DNA from: Streptomyces sp. NK15101
GTDB lineage: Bacteria > Actinomycetota > Actinomycetes > Streptomycetales > Streptomycetaceae
Length of the DNA stretch: 64,000 nucleotides
Direction: 5' to 3'
Assembly: GCF_020400725.1 (NCBI RefSeq)
Contig: NZ_JAINVG010000012.1
Span: 1 to 64,000 of the forward strand
How positions within the stretch are numbered: position 1 is the stretch's first letter; the number at the start of each line of letters is the position of its first letter. This document shows, in pieces, positions 52,254-59,660 of the stretch. The notes under the pieces are model-generated. The model searched no databases. It was given only the letters and a program-made list of their open reading frames with translations, and was not told where the DNA came from. Made by a program: the position numbers and the translations under genes.

Positions 52254-52698
52254 CCCCGATGTCCTCGTTCCACAGAGCAGGGCGCTGTGCGATGAACTCC
52301 CGCATCAGCGCGGCGCATTCGGGGTCGTCGAGCACGACGACCTCCACCCCGTGCTCGGCGAGCCAGTCGTGCCCGCCGTGGAAGGTCTCCGCCTCCCCGA
52401 CGACCACCCGCGAGATCCCGAACTGCCGCACGAGCCCGGAGCAGTACCAGCACGGCGAGAGGGTCGTGACCATCGTCGTCCCCCGGTACGAGCGCTGCCG
52501 CCCGGCGGCCCGGAAGGCGGCGGTCTCCGCGTGCATGGACGGGTCCCCGTCCTGCACCCGCCGGTTGCGCCCGCGCCCGAGCAGCGCCCCGTCGGCGCCG
52601 TAGAGGGCGGCGCCGACGGGGATCCCACCCTCGGCGAGCCCGGCGCGGGCTTCACCGAGGGCGGTGGCGAGCCACCGGTGTGCTTGTTCCTGGTCCAT
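52246..52698 (-). CDS. cytosine deaminase, yeast FCY1-like zinc type
   Basis: A 150-residue zinc deaminase with catalytic HAE (H56-A-E58 in SMHAETAAFR) and PCxxC (C83, C86 in LSPCWYCSGL). Similarity to fungal cytosine deaminase extends along the whole chain, including AEGGIPVGAALYGADG, VVVGEAETFHGGHDWL and the end FIAQRPALWNEDIGDE. It would convert cytosine to uracil for pyrimidine salvage. The ATG (MDQEQAHRWL) is preferred over an upstream in-frame start. It is the first gene of a two-gene unit with the broken oxygenase. Confidence 0.88.
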   Translation of the reverse strand: MDQEQAHRWLATALGEARAGLAEGGIPVGAALYGADGALLGRGRNRRVQDGDPSMHAETAAFRAAGRQRSYRGTTMVTTLSPCWYCSGLVRQFGISRVVVGEAETFHGGHDWLAEHGVEVVVLDDPECAALMREFIAQRPALWNEDIGDE

Positions 52699-52741
52699 GG
52701 GGAGGACTCTTCCCCGACGGGGAGGGGACATCACACGGGTG

Positions 52742-53005
52742 CTACTCCTCCCCCGAGGGGGTGTCCGATCCGGCAGCGGGCGTGACGTAGGAGCCCTTGC
52801 CGGGCACCGTGTAGATCAGCCCTCGCTCGCGGAGCTCGCGCATGGCCCGCCGGCCGGTCAGTACGGCGATGCCGTATTCCTCGGCCAGGCGGCCAGGCGT
52901 GGGGATCACCCGGTCGGGGGCGTACTCCCCGGTGGCGATCTTCGCTGCGATCACGTCGGCCAGCTGCATGTACAGCGGGCGTCCCGACTTCGGATCAAGG
53001 CTCAT
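52742..53005 (-). CDS. short GntR-family regulator (DNA-binding domain only)
   Basis: An 87-residue protein consisting of a GntR winged HTH (QLADVIAAKIATGEYAPDRV, PTPGRLAEEYGIAVLTGRRA, then GLIYTVPGKGSYVT) with no ligand domain. Such stand-alone domains are frequent regulators in Streptomyces mobile elements. It is divergent from two tiny genes, with a promoter region full of inverted and direct repeats, and is probably autoregulatory. Confidence 0.85.
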   Translation of the reverse strand: MSLDPKSGRPLYMQLADVIAAKIATGEYAPDRVIPTPGRLAEEYGIAVLTGRRAMRELRERGLIYTVPGKGSYVTPAAGSDTPSGEE

Positions 53006-53023
53006 GGCTCAACGCTAGATAGT

Positions 53024-53082
53024 CATACAAGGACACGTATGGGTGGCTCTAGCTACAGCGTGATGCATCACGGTGCATCACG
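53024..53082. promoter_or_regulatory. operator-like repeats in the GntR divergent region
   Basis: CATAC (53024-53028) and GTATG (53037-53041) form an 18-base inverted repeat. GTGATGCATCAC (53060-53071) is a perfect 12-base palindrome, and TGCATCACG recurs at 53064-53072 and 53074-53082. Both lie upstream of the GntR gene and of the two tiny genes. Confidence 0.6.
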
Positions 53083-53167
53083 CACTACGGTGTGACGCAC
53101 GAAAGACCCCGGCGGCCGTCCTACCGGCCCCGGGGCATGGCCACCAACTCGTAAGGGAGTTGACGAC

Positions 53168-53374
53168 GTGCTGAACCCTATCGCGCGCGTACTGGGCTGG
53201 GCGCTGATGCCCGTTCTGCTGGGGCTGCTCATGCTGACCCTCCCGCCCACCGGAAGGCACCGAACCCGCCCGACCACCCGGGCCGCGCAGCGCAGGCGCC
53301 GCCGGACGCTGTGGCTCGCCACGGTCGGCGTGGACGTCGACCACCGGAACATCCACGCCGGGGCCGCCCGATGA
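53168..53374 (+). CDS. tiny membrane-type protein of a GntR-linked cassette
   Basis: A 68-residue protein with one hydrophobic segment (LGWALMPVLLGLLMLTLPPT) and a very basic tail (TRAAQRRRRRTLWLA). A GGGAG ribosome site precedes the GTG. Upstream is a GC hairpin at about 53104-53137 followed by the sequence GGCATGGCCACCAACTCGTA, a layout I associate with Streptomyces integrative elements. It overlaps the next gene by ATGA. Function unknown. Confidence 0.6.
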   Translation: MLNPIARVLGWALMPVLLGLLMLTLPPTGRHRTRPTTRAAQRRRRRTLWLATVGVDVDHRNIHAGAAR

Positions 53375-53727
53375 GCCGCTGTGGGGCACGGCGCTCCGTG
53401 TTCGCCGTCGCGGAGGTCGTGCGGCCGGTGTGGGGCGGCTCGGTCTGCGTGCTGGCCGTCGGCCATGACGGCCCGCACCGCGACCGCGCGGGAGACGGCT
53501 GGTGGGTGACGCCGGAGATCGCCGACGCGGTGACCGTCTCCCTGCTGACGCACGCCCTCGTGTCCGCGCCCGAGCCGGAGTTCCGCTCGCCGCGCTGCGT
53601 CGTCGGCCGCCACGACCGCTGCCGGGACCACGCACCCCGCGACAGCGGCGTACCGGGGGTGCGTCATCTGGTGTGCGAGTGCCCCTGCCACGGGGCGCCC
53701 TCCGCCCTGCTCGCGGGGAATCCCTGA
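53371..53727 (+). CDS. small cysteine/histidine-rich protein of a GntR-linked cassette
   Basis: A 118-residue protein with several Cys and His (CRDHAPRDSG, RHLVCECPCHGAP, CVVGRHDRCRDH) that may bind metal. The N terminus has a VWGGSVCVLAVGHDGPHRD block. The ATG overlaps the stop of the preceding gene. The pair looks like cargo of a mobile element, but no integrase, attachment site or transfer gene is present within the window. Function unknown. Confidence 0.6.
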   Translation: MSRCGARRSVFAVAEVVRPVWGGSVCVLAVGHDGPHRDRAGDGWWVTPEIADAVTVSLLTHALVSAPEPEFRSPRCVVGRHDRCRDHAPRDSGVPGVRHLVCECPCHGAPSALLAGNP

Positions 53728-53889
53728 GTGCCGCCGGACGCCGCGGCGGCACTTTGCCCCTCCCGTGGTCGCTTCGGGCTGCCGCCGATCGGCTGAGGCC
53801 CGGGACCGCACCGGCCGGGTCGGGGAGGACGGGGGACAGGAGGCCTTAGCTTGCGGAGTGTTCTGTCGTTCCACCGAGAGGTCTCTGCC

Positions 53890-54081
53890 ATGCGCTCCCT
53901 GCTGACCGCCCTCGCCGTCGGGGCCGTCGTCCTCGGCACCGCCGGCGTCGCGAGTGCCGATGTGAACGTCGAGATCGAGCCGGAGGGCTCGTACACCGTC
54001 GTCTTCGGCGACTGGCTCCAGTTCGCGCACGACGACGTCTTCAACGCCGGCCACGACAACACCGTCGGCTCCGACAACTGA
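53890..54081 (+). CDS. tiny secreted acidic peptide
   Basis: A 63-residue protein with a clear signal peptide (MRSLLTALAVGAVVLGTAGVASA, cleavage after ASA). It leaves a mature acidic peptide of about 40 residues with no cysteine (DVNVEIEPEGSYTVVFGDWL onward, ending NTVGSDN). GAGAGG lies upstream of the ATG. A strong hairpin follows. I do not recognise a family. The size and export suggest a surface or signalling peptide, but nothing more can be said. Confidence 0.65.
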   Translation: MRSLLTALAVGAVVLGTAGVASADVNVEIEPEGSYTVVFGDWLQFAHDDVFNAGHDNTVGSDN

Positions 54082-54099
54082 CGTCTCGCGTCGGGTCTC

Positions 54100-54128
54100 C
54101 CGCCCGGGGAGACGGCCTCCCCGGGCGG
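54100..54128. terminator. intrinsic terminator after the secreted peptide gene
   Basis: A 12-bp perfect stem (CCGCCCGGGGAG with CTCCCCGGGCGG) has a five-base loop. It lies between the secreted-peptide gene and the converging FMN reductase gene. Confidence 0.75.
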
Positions 54129-54135
54129 TCGGGCC

Positions 54136-54756
54136 TCACGCGACGGCGCCGGCCCCCTCCTCGTAAGGGAACAGGGCGAGCGGGGCCTCGCCCTGGAAGA
54201 AGGTCTTGGCGCGGATCATCGCCCGCTCGTCGGCCCGGATCCGGCCCGGGCGGGAGGCCGTGCCCGTCAGGACTCCGCCGAAGCGCATCCCCAGGTAGGC
54301 CGCCGAGTGGTTCAGGCCCGTGACCAGGCCGTCCGCGACCTCGTGCTCGTCGTGCGCCATCGCCGTCACCCCCCACAGCGTGCCGCCCGCCATCCGCTCC
54401 TTGAAGTCCGAGCCGGGCACGTTCAGCCAGCCCGACCAGTAGTCCAGGTACCGCTTGGCCTGCGCGGAGAGGCTGTACCAGTACAGGGGCGAGACGATGA
54501 CGACGTCGGTGGCGTCGAGCGTCGCCTGTCGCAGGAGTTCCTCGGTCTCCCCGGGCCGCCTGGCGGCGTCCTCGTGCCGGCCGTCCTCGAAGTCGGGCAG
54601 GACCAGCCGGTTCAGGTCCACCCAGCGTCGCGGTACGTCGGCGGGCAGGTGTTCGGCCGCCGCGCGGGCCAGGATCTCGGAGTTGCCGTCGGCGCGCGAG
54701 CTGCCGAGGACGAAGAGGAACGAGCGGTCCGGGCGGTGCGAGGCGTCCAGCGTCAT
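54136..54756 (-). CDS. NADPH-dependent FMN reductase/flavodoxin-fold protein
   Basis: A 206-residue flavodoxin-fold oxidoreductase. The FMN phosphate loop is VLGSSRADGNSEILARAA near residue 18 and the later flavin block is VVIVSPLYWYSLSAQAKRYL. GGAG precedes the ATG; the long frame upstream is not family sequence. It probably reduces free flavin, quinone or azo compounds with NAD(P)H. The neighbourhood is an accessory island, with a TnpB fossil upstream. Confidence 0.85.
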   Translation of the reverse strand: MTLDASHRPDRSFLFVLGSSRADGNSEILARAAAEHLPADVPRRWVDLNRLVLPDFEDGRHEDAARRPGETEELLRQATLDATDVVIVSPLYWYSLSAQAKRYLDYWSGWLNVPGSDFKERMAGGTLWGVTAMAHDEHEVADGLVTGLNHSAAYLGMRFGGVLTGTASRPGRIRADERAMIRAKTFFQGEAPLALFPYEEGAGAVA

Positions 54757-54884
54757 GTCTGTTGCTCCGGTGTCTTGGGGTATCCGGTGCCAACTCCGCC
54801 TCTCTCGTGGGTATTCCGTGGGTGGTCTCACCAGGACGTGCCGTGAGACGTCGCCGGACGCGGAGAGCTTCGAGACGGGGTGGG

Positions 54885-55133
54885 CGCGGCCTGAACAAGC
54901 CGATCCACGGCGCCGGACGGGAGGTGATCGCCGTGGACCCCCGCAACCCCTCCCGGACCTGCCCCGAACGCGGGCACGTCTCGGCGGAGAACCGGCCCAC
55001 ACAGGAGAAGTTCCACCGCGTCTCGTGCGGCCACACCGCGCACGCGGACACGGTGGGCGCTGCGAACGTTCTACGGGCCGGACCGGTCCGTCGCGAAGCC
55101 CACCGGCACAGCGAGAAGCCCCCTCGTTCATGA
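54885..55133 (+). pseudogene. TnpB (IS200/IS605-type OrfB) C-terminal fossil
   Basis: A remnant of the TnpB/OrfB C terminus: RGLNKPIHGAG, then REVIAVDPRNPSRTCP, RPTQEKF and THADTVGAANVLRAG-like blocks. The region between IHGAG and REV is shortened compared with full TnpB. Two zinc ligands are lost: CPERGH for CPECGH and FHRVSCGH for FRCVSCGH. No RuvC catalytic DED part precedes it. A palindrome follows that resembles an IS right end. It is a decayed element, not a functional nuclease. Confidence 0.78.
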
Positions 55134-55138
55134 GGGGG
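55119..55138. repeat. palindrome at the right end of the TnpB fossil
   Basis: CCCCCTCGTTCATGAGGGGG is a hairpin with a seven-base stem and six-base loop. It sits immediately after the TnpB remnant, where the right-end hairpin of such an insertion sequence is expected. Confidence 0.6.
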
Positions 55139-55271
55139 AGGAGTCACGAGGAACGAGCCCAGGGGGCTTCCCTGCCGATGCCCGAACGGGCGGCGGCGCT
55201 CGAGGCGACCCAGCAGCACGCCCGTAGCGAGGCGGCGACTTCCTCGAAGGCGGCCGGGAGCCGCAGCTCCC

Positions 55272-55673
55272 TCAGCCCTCGGTCCCCGTGTCCTCGCCGG
55301 ACTTGCCCTGCTCGCGCTTCTTCAGCTCCTCCTCGCGGCGGCGCAGGTCCGCCTCCCAGTCCTTGAGGAGGGACTCGTCCTTCTTGTTCTCTTCCCTGAG
55401 CGACTTGAGGAACTCGGGATTGTCGTCGGGGGCCACCCACTCGTGCCGGTGGTTGCGGTGCCACTCGGAGGGCGTACGGCCTCCGGCGGGCGCGTGGCGC
55501 ATCTTGCCGGCGGCGAACCAGACGATCGGGCCCACGATCCAGAACAGCAGGATGATGATGACCCAGACCACCTTCGGCAGGTGCTTGGCCTCGTCCTCGG
55601 GAGTGTTCAGGCAGTCGATGAAGGCGTAGATCGTCAGTGCCAGCGGCAGGATGTACATCAGTGCCCTGAGCAT
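55272..55673 (-). CDS. PLDc_N (phospholipase D nuclease N-terminal) domain membrane protein
   Basis: A 133-residue protein with two hydrophobic segments (MYILPLALTIYAFIDCL and KVVWVIIILLFWIVGPIVWF), the PLDc_N module found in many actinobacterial membrane proteins. The C-terminal half is a charged, coiled-coil-like tail (NPEFLKSLREENKKDESLL). It has no nuclease domain of its own. Its neighbours are the TnpB fossil and, divergently, the menaquinone decarboxylase gene. Function is unknown. Confidence 0.78.
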   Translation of the reverse strand: MLRALMYILPLALTIYAFIDCLNTPEDEAKHLPKVVWVIIILLFWIVGPIVWFAAGKMRHAPAGGRTPSEWHRNHRHEWVAPDDNPEFLKSLREENKKDESLLKDWEADLRRREEELKKREQGKSGEDTGTEG

Positions 55674-55844
55674 GTGGTGCGGCCCCCTGGAAGCGGTGGC
55701 GGGGGCGCGTTTCGGCGGCCCCGGTGACAGGCCAAGCCTAGCCCGTGGCGGCTGCGCCGTTCCGGGGGACGACCCCGGACCCCCGGCGAGACCCGCCCGG
55801 CCCCGGGGCGGGAGCGCGAGCGGTACTCGGGGATACTTGGCGCC

Positions 55845-57302
55845 ATGGCTTACGACGATCTCCGCTCGCTGCTCAGGGCCCTGGAGCGCGAAGGCGACCT
55901 CAAGCGCATCAAGGCCGAAGTCGACCCGTACCTGGAGGTCGGGGAGATCGTCGACCGGGTGAACAAGGCGGGAGGGCCGGCGCTCCTCTTCGAGAACGTC
56001 AAGGGCTCCGCCATGCCGCTCGCGATGAACGTCTTCGGGACGGACCGCCGGCTGCTCAAGGCGCTCGGCCTGAAGTCGTACGGCGAGATCAGCGAGAAGA
56101 TCGGCGGACTCCTCAAGCCGGAGCTGCCGCACGGCTTCGTCGGGGTCCGCGAGGCCTTCGGGAAGCTGGGCTCGATGGTCCACGTGCCGCCGAAGAAGGT
56201 GAAGAGCGGGGACGCTCCCGTGCAGGAGGTCGTCCTCACCGGGGACGACGTCGACCTGGACAGGCTGCCGGCGCTGTTCACCTGGCCGAAGGACGGCGGG
56301 TCCTTCTTCAACCTGGGCCTCACCCACACCAAGCACCCCGAGACCGGCGTGCGGAACCTGGGGCTCTACCGGCTCCAGCGGCACGACAAGCGCACCATCG
56401 GCATGCACTGGCAGATCCACAAGGACAGCCGCAACCACTACGCGGTGGCGGCGGCGAAGGGCGAGCGGCTGCCGGTCGCCATCGCCTTCGGCTGCCCGCC
56501 CGCCGTCACGTACGCCTCGACGGCGCCGCTGCCCGGCGACATCGACGAGTACCTCTTCGCCGGCTTCGTGCAGGGCAAGCGGATCGAGATGGTCGACTGC
56601 AAGACCGTCCCGCTGCAGGTCCCTGCGCAGGCCGAGGTCGTGATCGAGGGCTGGCTGGAGCCGGGCGAGATGCTGCCGGAGGGTCCCTTCGGCGACCACA
56701 CCGGCTTCTACACCCCGCAGGAGCCGTTCCCCGCGCTGAAGATCGACTGCGTCACGATGCGCAAGCGCCCGCTGCTCCAGTCGATCGTCGTCGGCCGGCC
56801 GCCGACCGAGGACGGGCCGCTCGGCCGGGCCACGGAGCGGTTCTTCCTGCCGCTCCTCAAGATCATCGTGCCGGACATCGTCGACTACCACCTGCCGGAG
56901 TCGGGCGGCTTCCACAACTGCGCGATCGTCTCGATCGACAAGAAGTACCCGAAGCACGCGCAGAAGGTCATGCACGCCATCTGGGGCGCGCACATGATGT
57001 CGCTGACCAAGCTGATCATCGTCGTCGACAAGGACTGCGACGTGCACGATCTGCACGAGGTGTCCTGGCGGGCCCTGGGGAACACCGACTACGCGCGTGA
57101 CCTGACCGTGGTCGAGGGGCCGGTCGATCACCTCGACCACGCCTCGTACCAGCAGTTCTGGGGCGGCAAGGCCGGTATCGACGCCACGAAGAAGCTGCCC
57201 GAGGAGGGCTACACCCGGGACGGCGGCTGGCCCGACATGGTGGAGTCGGACCCGGCGACGGCGGCCTTGGTGGACCGCCGCTGGAAGGAGTACGGGCTGT
57301 GA
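55845..57302 (+). CDS. UbiD-family menaquinone biosynthesis decarboxylase
   Basis: A 485-residue prenylated-FMN-dependent decarboxylase of the UbiD type, assigned in Streptomyces to the futalosine menaquinone pathway, where I recall the name mqnL. The family start is DLRSLLRALEREGDLKRIKA. Characteristic blocks are GLYRLQRHDKRTIGMHWQIH, EMLPEGPFGDHTGFYTPQEP (the conserved E-x-P-F-G-D-H-T) and KKYPKHAQKVMHAIWG. It forms an operon with mqnP and the UbiX-like gene, and needs the latter's prenylated flavin. The GTGA overlap with mqnP supports coupling. Confidence 0.93.
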   Translation: MAYDDLRSLLRALEREGDLKRIKAEVDPYLEVGEIVDRVNKAGGPALLFENVKGSAMPLAMNVFGTDRRLLKALGLKSYGEISEKIGGLLKPELPHGFVGVREAFGKLGSMVHVPPKKVKSGDAPVQEVVLTGDDVDLDRLPALFTWPKDGGSFFNLGLTHTKHPETGVRNLGLYRLQRHDKRTIGMHWQIHKDSRNHYAVAAAKGERLPVAIAFGCPPAVTYASTAPLPGDIDEYLFAGFVQGKRIEMVDCKTVPLQVPAQAEVVIEGWLEPGEMLPEGPFGDHTGFYTPQEPFPALKIDCVTMRKRPLLQSIVVGRPPTEDGPLGRATERFFLPLLKIIVPDIVDYHLPESGGFHNCAIVSIDKKYPKHAQKVMHAIWGAHMMSLTKLIIVVDKDCDVHDLHEVSWRALGNTDYARDLTVVEGPVDHLDHASYQQFWGGKAGIDATKKLPEEGYTRDGGWPDMVESDPATAALVDRRWKEYGL

Positions 57303-58201
57303 CCACCGCGGCCGTGCCCGGTGCCCAGCCGGGACGTACGAAGGCCTTCCTGCGGCTCGTGATGATCGAGCACTCGGTCTTCGCCCTGCCCTTCGCCTAC
57401 ATCGCCTCCCTCACCGCGATGTTCCGGCTCGACCGGAACATCCACTGGTGGACGCTCTTCCTCGTCACCGTCTGCATGGTGGGCCTGCGGACCTTCGCCA
57501 TGGCCTGCAACCGGATCATCGACCGCGAGATCGACGCGCGCAATCCGCGGACCGCGAACCGGGAGCTCGTGACCGGTGCGGTGTCCGTGCGGTCCGCGTG
57601 GACGGGGGCCGGGATCGCCGTCGTCGTCTTCCTCGGCGCCGCCGCCCTGCTGAACCCGCTCTGTCTGGCGCTCGCGCCGCTGGCCGTCATCCCGATGGTC
57701 GTCTATCCGTACGGCAAGCGGTTCACGAACTTCCCGCACGCCATCCTGGGCCTCGCCCAGTCCATCGGGCCGATCGGCGCGTGGCTCGCGGTGACCGGCG
57801 AGTGGTCCTGGGACGCGGTCGTCCTGGGCCTCGCGGTGGGCGTCTGGATCGGCGGCTTCGACCTGATCTTCGCCTGCCAGGACGTGCAGGCGGACCGGGC
57901 GCACGGCGTGATGTCGGTGCCGGCCCGCTTCGGCGTCCCGGCGGCGCTGTGGGGCGCCCGCGCCTCGGCGGTCGTGACGACGGGGCTCCTCGTCTGGTAC
58001 GCCCTGCTGACGGACGCGGGCCTCTTCTTCTGGGTCGGTCTGGTGATCGTGATCGCCGCCTTCGGCTACGAGCACACGATCGTGAAGCCGCACGACCTGT
58101 CCCGGCTGAACAGGGCGTTCTTCACGACGAACGGCTTCATCGGCATCAGCCTGTTCGTGTGCGCCCTCCTCGACCTGCTGGTCCGCGGGCTCACCCCGTA
58201 G
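57299..58201 (+). CDS. mqnP: menaquinone biosynthesis prenyltransferase (UbiA-like)
   Basis: A 300-residue UbiA-family membrane prenyltransferase that attaches the polyprenyl chain to the naphthoate ring. It has about eight hydrophobic segments and both Asp-rich Mg-prenyl-diphosphate motifs, NRIIDREIDARNPRTA and DLIFACQDVQADRAHG. The GTG start overlaps the decarboxylase stop by four bases. It is embedded in the futalosine-pathway cluster. Confidence 0.93.
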   Translation: MTTAAVPGAQPGRTKAFLRLVMIEHSVFALPFAYIASLTAMFRLDRNIHWWTLFLVTVCMVGLRTFAMACNRIIDREIDARNPRTANRELVTGAVSVRSAWTGAGIAVVVFLGAAALLNPLCLALAPLAVIPMVVYPYGKRFTNFPHAILGLAQSIGPIGAWLAVTGEWSWDAVVLGLAVGVWIGGFDLIFACQDVQADRAHGVMSVPARFGVPAALWGARASAVVTTGLLVWYALLTDAGLFFWVGLVIVIAAFGYEHTIVKPHDLSRLNRAFFTTNGFIGISLFVCALLDLLVRGLTP

Positions 58202-58232
58202 CCCCGGCGTGACGACGGATAGGCTCGACGGC

Positions 58233-58907
58233 ATGAACGACGGCAAGCGCACCCCCTGGATCGTGGGGGTTTCCGGGGCGTCGGGTACGCCGTACGCCGC
58301 CGCCGTGCTGAGGGGGCTGCTCGCCGCGGGGGAGAGCGTCGACCTCGTCGTGTCGCGGGCCTCGCGGCTGACGCTGCTCGACGAGACGGGGATCGCCTTC
58401 CGGGACGCGCACTGGCGCGACGACCTGGCGGCCTGGCTGGCGCGGGGCGCGGACGGGAAGCCGGACGCCTTCGACGTGTCGGGCGGGCTGGACGACGTGC
58501 GGTACTGGGCGGCCGGGGACCTGGCCGCGGGGCCGTCCTCCGGTTCGTACCCGGCGAAGGGGATGCTGGTGGTGCCGGCCTCGACCGCGGCTGTGGCGGG
58601 AGTGGCGCTCGGGCTCTCGAAGGACCTGCTGCAGCGGGTCGCGAGCGTGACGCTGAAGGAGCGGCGTCCGCTGGTGGTCGCGGTGCGGGAGACCCCGCTG
58701 AACGGACAGACGCTCAAGCACATGGTGGCGCTGGACGAGGCGGGCGCCGTGGTGCTGCCCGCCTCTCCGGCGTTCTACGCGGGGGCGACGCACATCCAGG
58801 ATCTGGTGGACTTCGTCGCCGGGCGGGTGCTCGACGCGGCAGGGGTGCCGCATCGGCTGTACCGCCGTTGGGAGGGAGAGCTCGGTGGAGCTTCCCGCAC
58901 GGATTAG
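58233..58907 (+). CDS. UbiX-family flavin prenyltransferase
   Basis: A 224-residue enzyme making prenylated FMN, the cofactor of the UbiD-type decarboxylase in the same cluster. The N terminus is WIVGVSGASGTPYAAAVLRG (phosphate-binding). Other blocks are VVPASTAAVAGVALGLSKDL and the C-terminal FYAGATHIQDLVDFVAGRVL. The ATG chosen follows TAGGCT by seven bases (58220-58225), so a leaderless transcript is possible. The in-frame GTG start 24 bases upstream is less likely. It overlaps the small convergent basic gene by four bases. Confidence 0.93.
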   Translation: MNDGKRTPWIVGVSGASGTPYAAAVLRGLLAAGESVDLVVSRASRLTLLDETGIAFRDAHWRDDLAAWLARGADGKPDAFDVSGGLDDVRYWAAGDLAAGPSSGSYPAKGMLVVPASTAAVAGVALGLSKDLLQRVASVTLKERRPLVVAVRETPLNGQTLKHMVALDEAGAVVLPASPAFYAGATHIQDLVDFVAGRVLDAAGVPHRLYRRWEGELGGASRTD

Positions 58908-59029
58908 CGCTTCTTGGCGGCCTTCTTCGGGACGCGCTTCGAGGCGGCGGACGGCTGGTGGGCACGCGAGCGGCCGGCCAGCTCCTGCAGCTCACGCATG
59001 CGGGCGTAGGCCATCTCGATCGTGTACAC
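58904..59029 (-). CDS. 41-residue basic protein convergent with ubiX
   Basis: A short open frame encoding MYTIEMAYARMRELQELAG followed by a Lys/Arg-rich tail (KRVPKKAAKKR). Net charge is strongly positive. It has a GTG start, with AGGAG 11 bases upstream, and TAA stop that overlaps the UbiX gene's last codon. It is divergent from the Lrp-type gene. Other start codons (59038, 59041) are in frame but lie too near the ribosome site. I have a recollection of similar tiny proteins in Streptomyces, but no named family. Confidence 0.6.
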   Translation of the reverse strand: MYTIEMAYARMRELQELAGRSRAHQPSAASKRVPKKAAKKR

Positions 59030-59043
59030 GGTGAACACCACTC

Positions 59044-59074
59044 CTGAAAGATCGTCTTTGATCTACTGAAAGAT
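59044..59074. promoter_or_regulatory. direct-repeat operator for the Lrp/AsnC-type regulator
   Basis: CTGAAAGAT occurs at 59044-59052 and 59066-59074, 22 bases apart (two helical turns). A palindrome, AAAGA-TCG-TCTTT, spans 59047-59059. It lies between the small basic gene and the Lrp-type gene, 80-110 bases before the latter. TATACT (59114-59119) is a candidate -10 for the Lrp-type gene. Confidence 0.65.
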
Positions 59075-59153
59075 TCACAGGGTGTCGCCCCTGTGTGCCT
59101 TAGATTCTATACCTATACTCGCGGTATCGCTGGACAATGGAAGGTTCCTCTTT

Positions 59154-59609
59154 ATGGACGCCGTGGACAGGCAGCTCATCCAGGCCCTGCGCGAGAACGG
59201 CCGTGCCTCGTACGCCGAGCTCGGCCGGCTCGTCGGGCTCTCCGGCCCCTCCGTCACCGACCGCATCAACCGGCTGGAGGCGGCCGGCGTCATCACCGGC
59301 TACCGCGCCACCGTGAACGCCGCCTCGCTCGGCCTCGGCGTCACCGCCCTCATCGGCATCTCCCTCTCCGACGCCGCCGACCACGAGGACGTGGCCCGCC
59401 GCCTGAAGGACCTCGCCGAGATCGAGGACTGCTGGTTCATCGCCGGCGACGACTCCTTCATGCTCAAGGTGCGCGCCAACGACGTCGACGGCCTGGAGAA
59501 GACGATCCGCCGCCTCTCCGGCACCAAGGGCGTCTCCCGCACCCGTACGACGATCGTGCTCTCCACCAAGTGGGAGAACCGGGTCGGAGAGCTGCCTGAA
59601 GAGGGCTGA
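59154..59609 (+). CDS. Lrp/AsnC-family transcriptional regulator
   Basis: A 151-residue Lrp-like regulator. The N-terminal HTH is QLIQALRENGRASYAELGRL and SGPSVTDRINRLEAAGVITG, followed by a RAM ligand/oligomerisation domain (about residues 65-145) with GVTALIGISLSDAADHEDVA. It lies between the UbiX-like gene and mqnE, so it may regulate menaquinone synthesis or amino-acid metabolism; the position is suggestive only. A direct-repeat operator precedes it. Confidence 0.9.
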   Translation: MDAVDRQLIQALRENGRASYAELGRLVGLSGPSVTDRINRLEAAGVITGYRATVNAASLGLGVTALIGISLSDAADHEDVARRLKDLAEIEDCWFIAGDDSFMLKVRANDVDGLEKTIRRLSGTKGVSRTRTTIVLSTKWENRVGELPEEG

Positions 59610-59660
59610 GAGTACGGTGGGCAGAGCTTGATTTCGGAGATACAAGGGAGGCGGCCGTAC

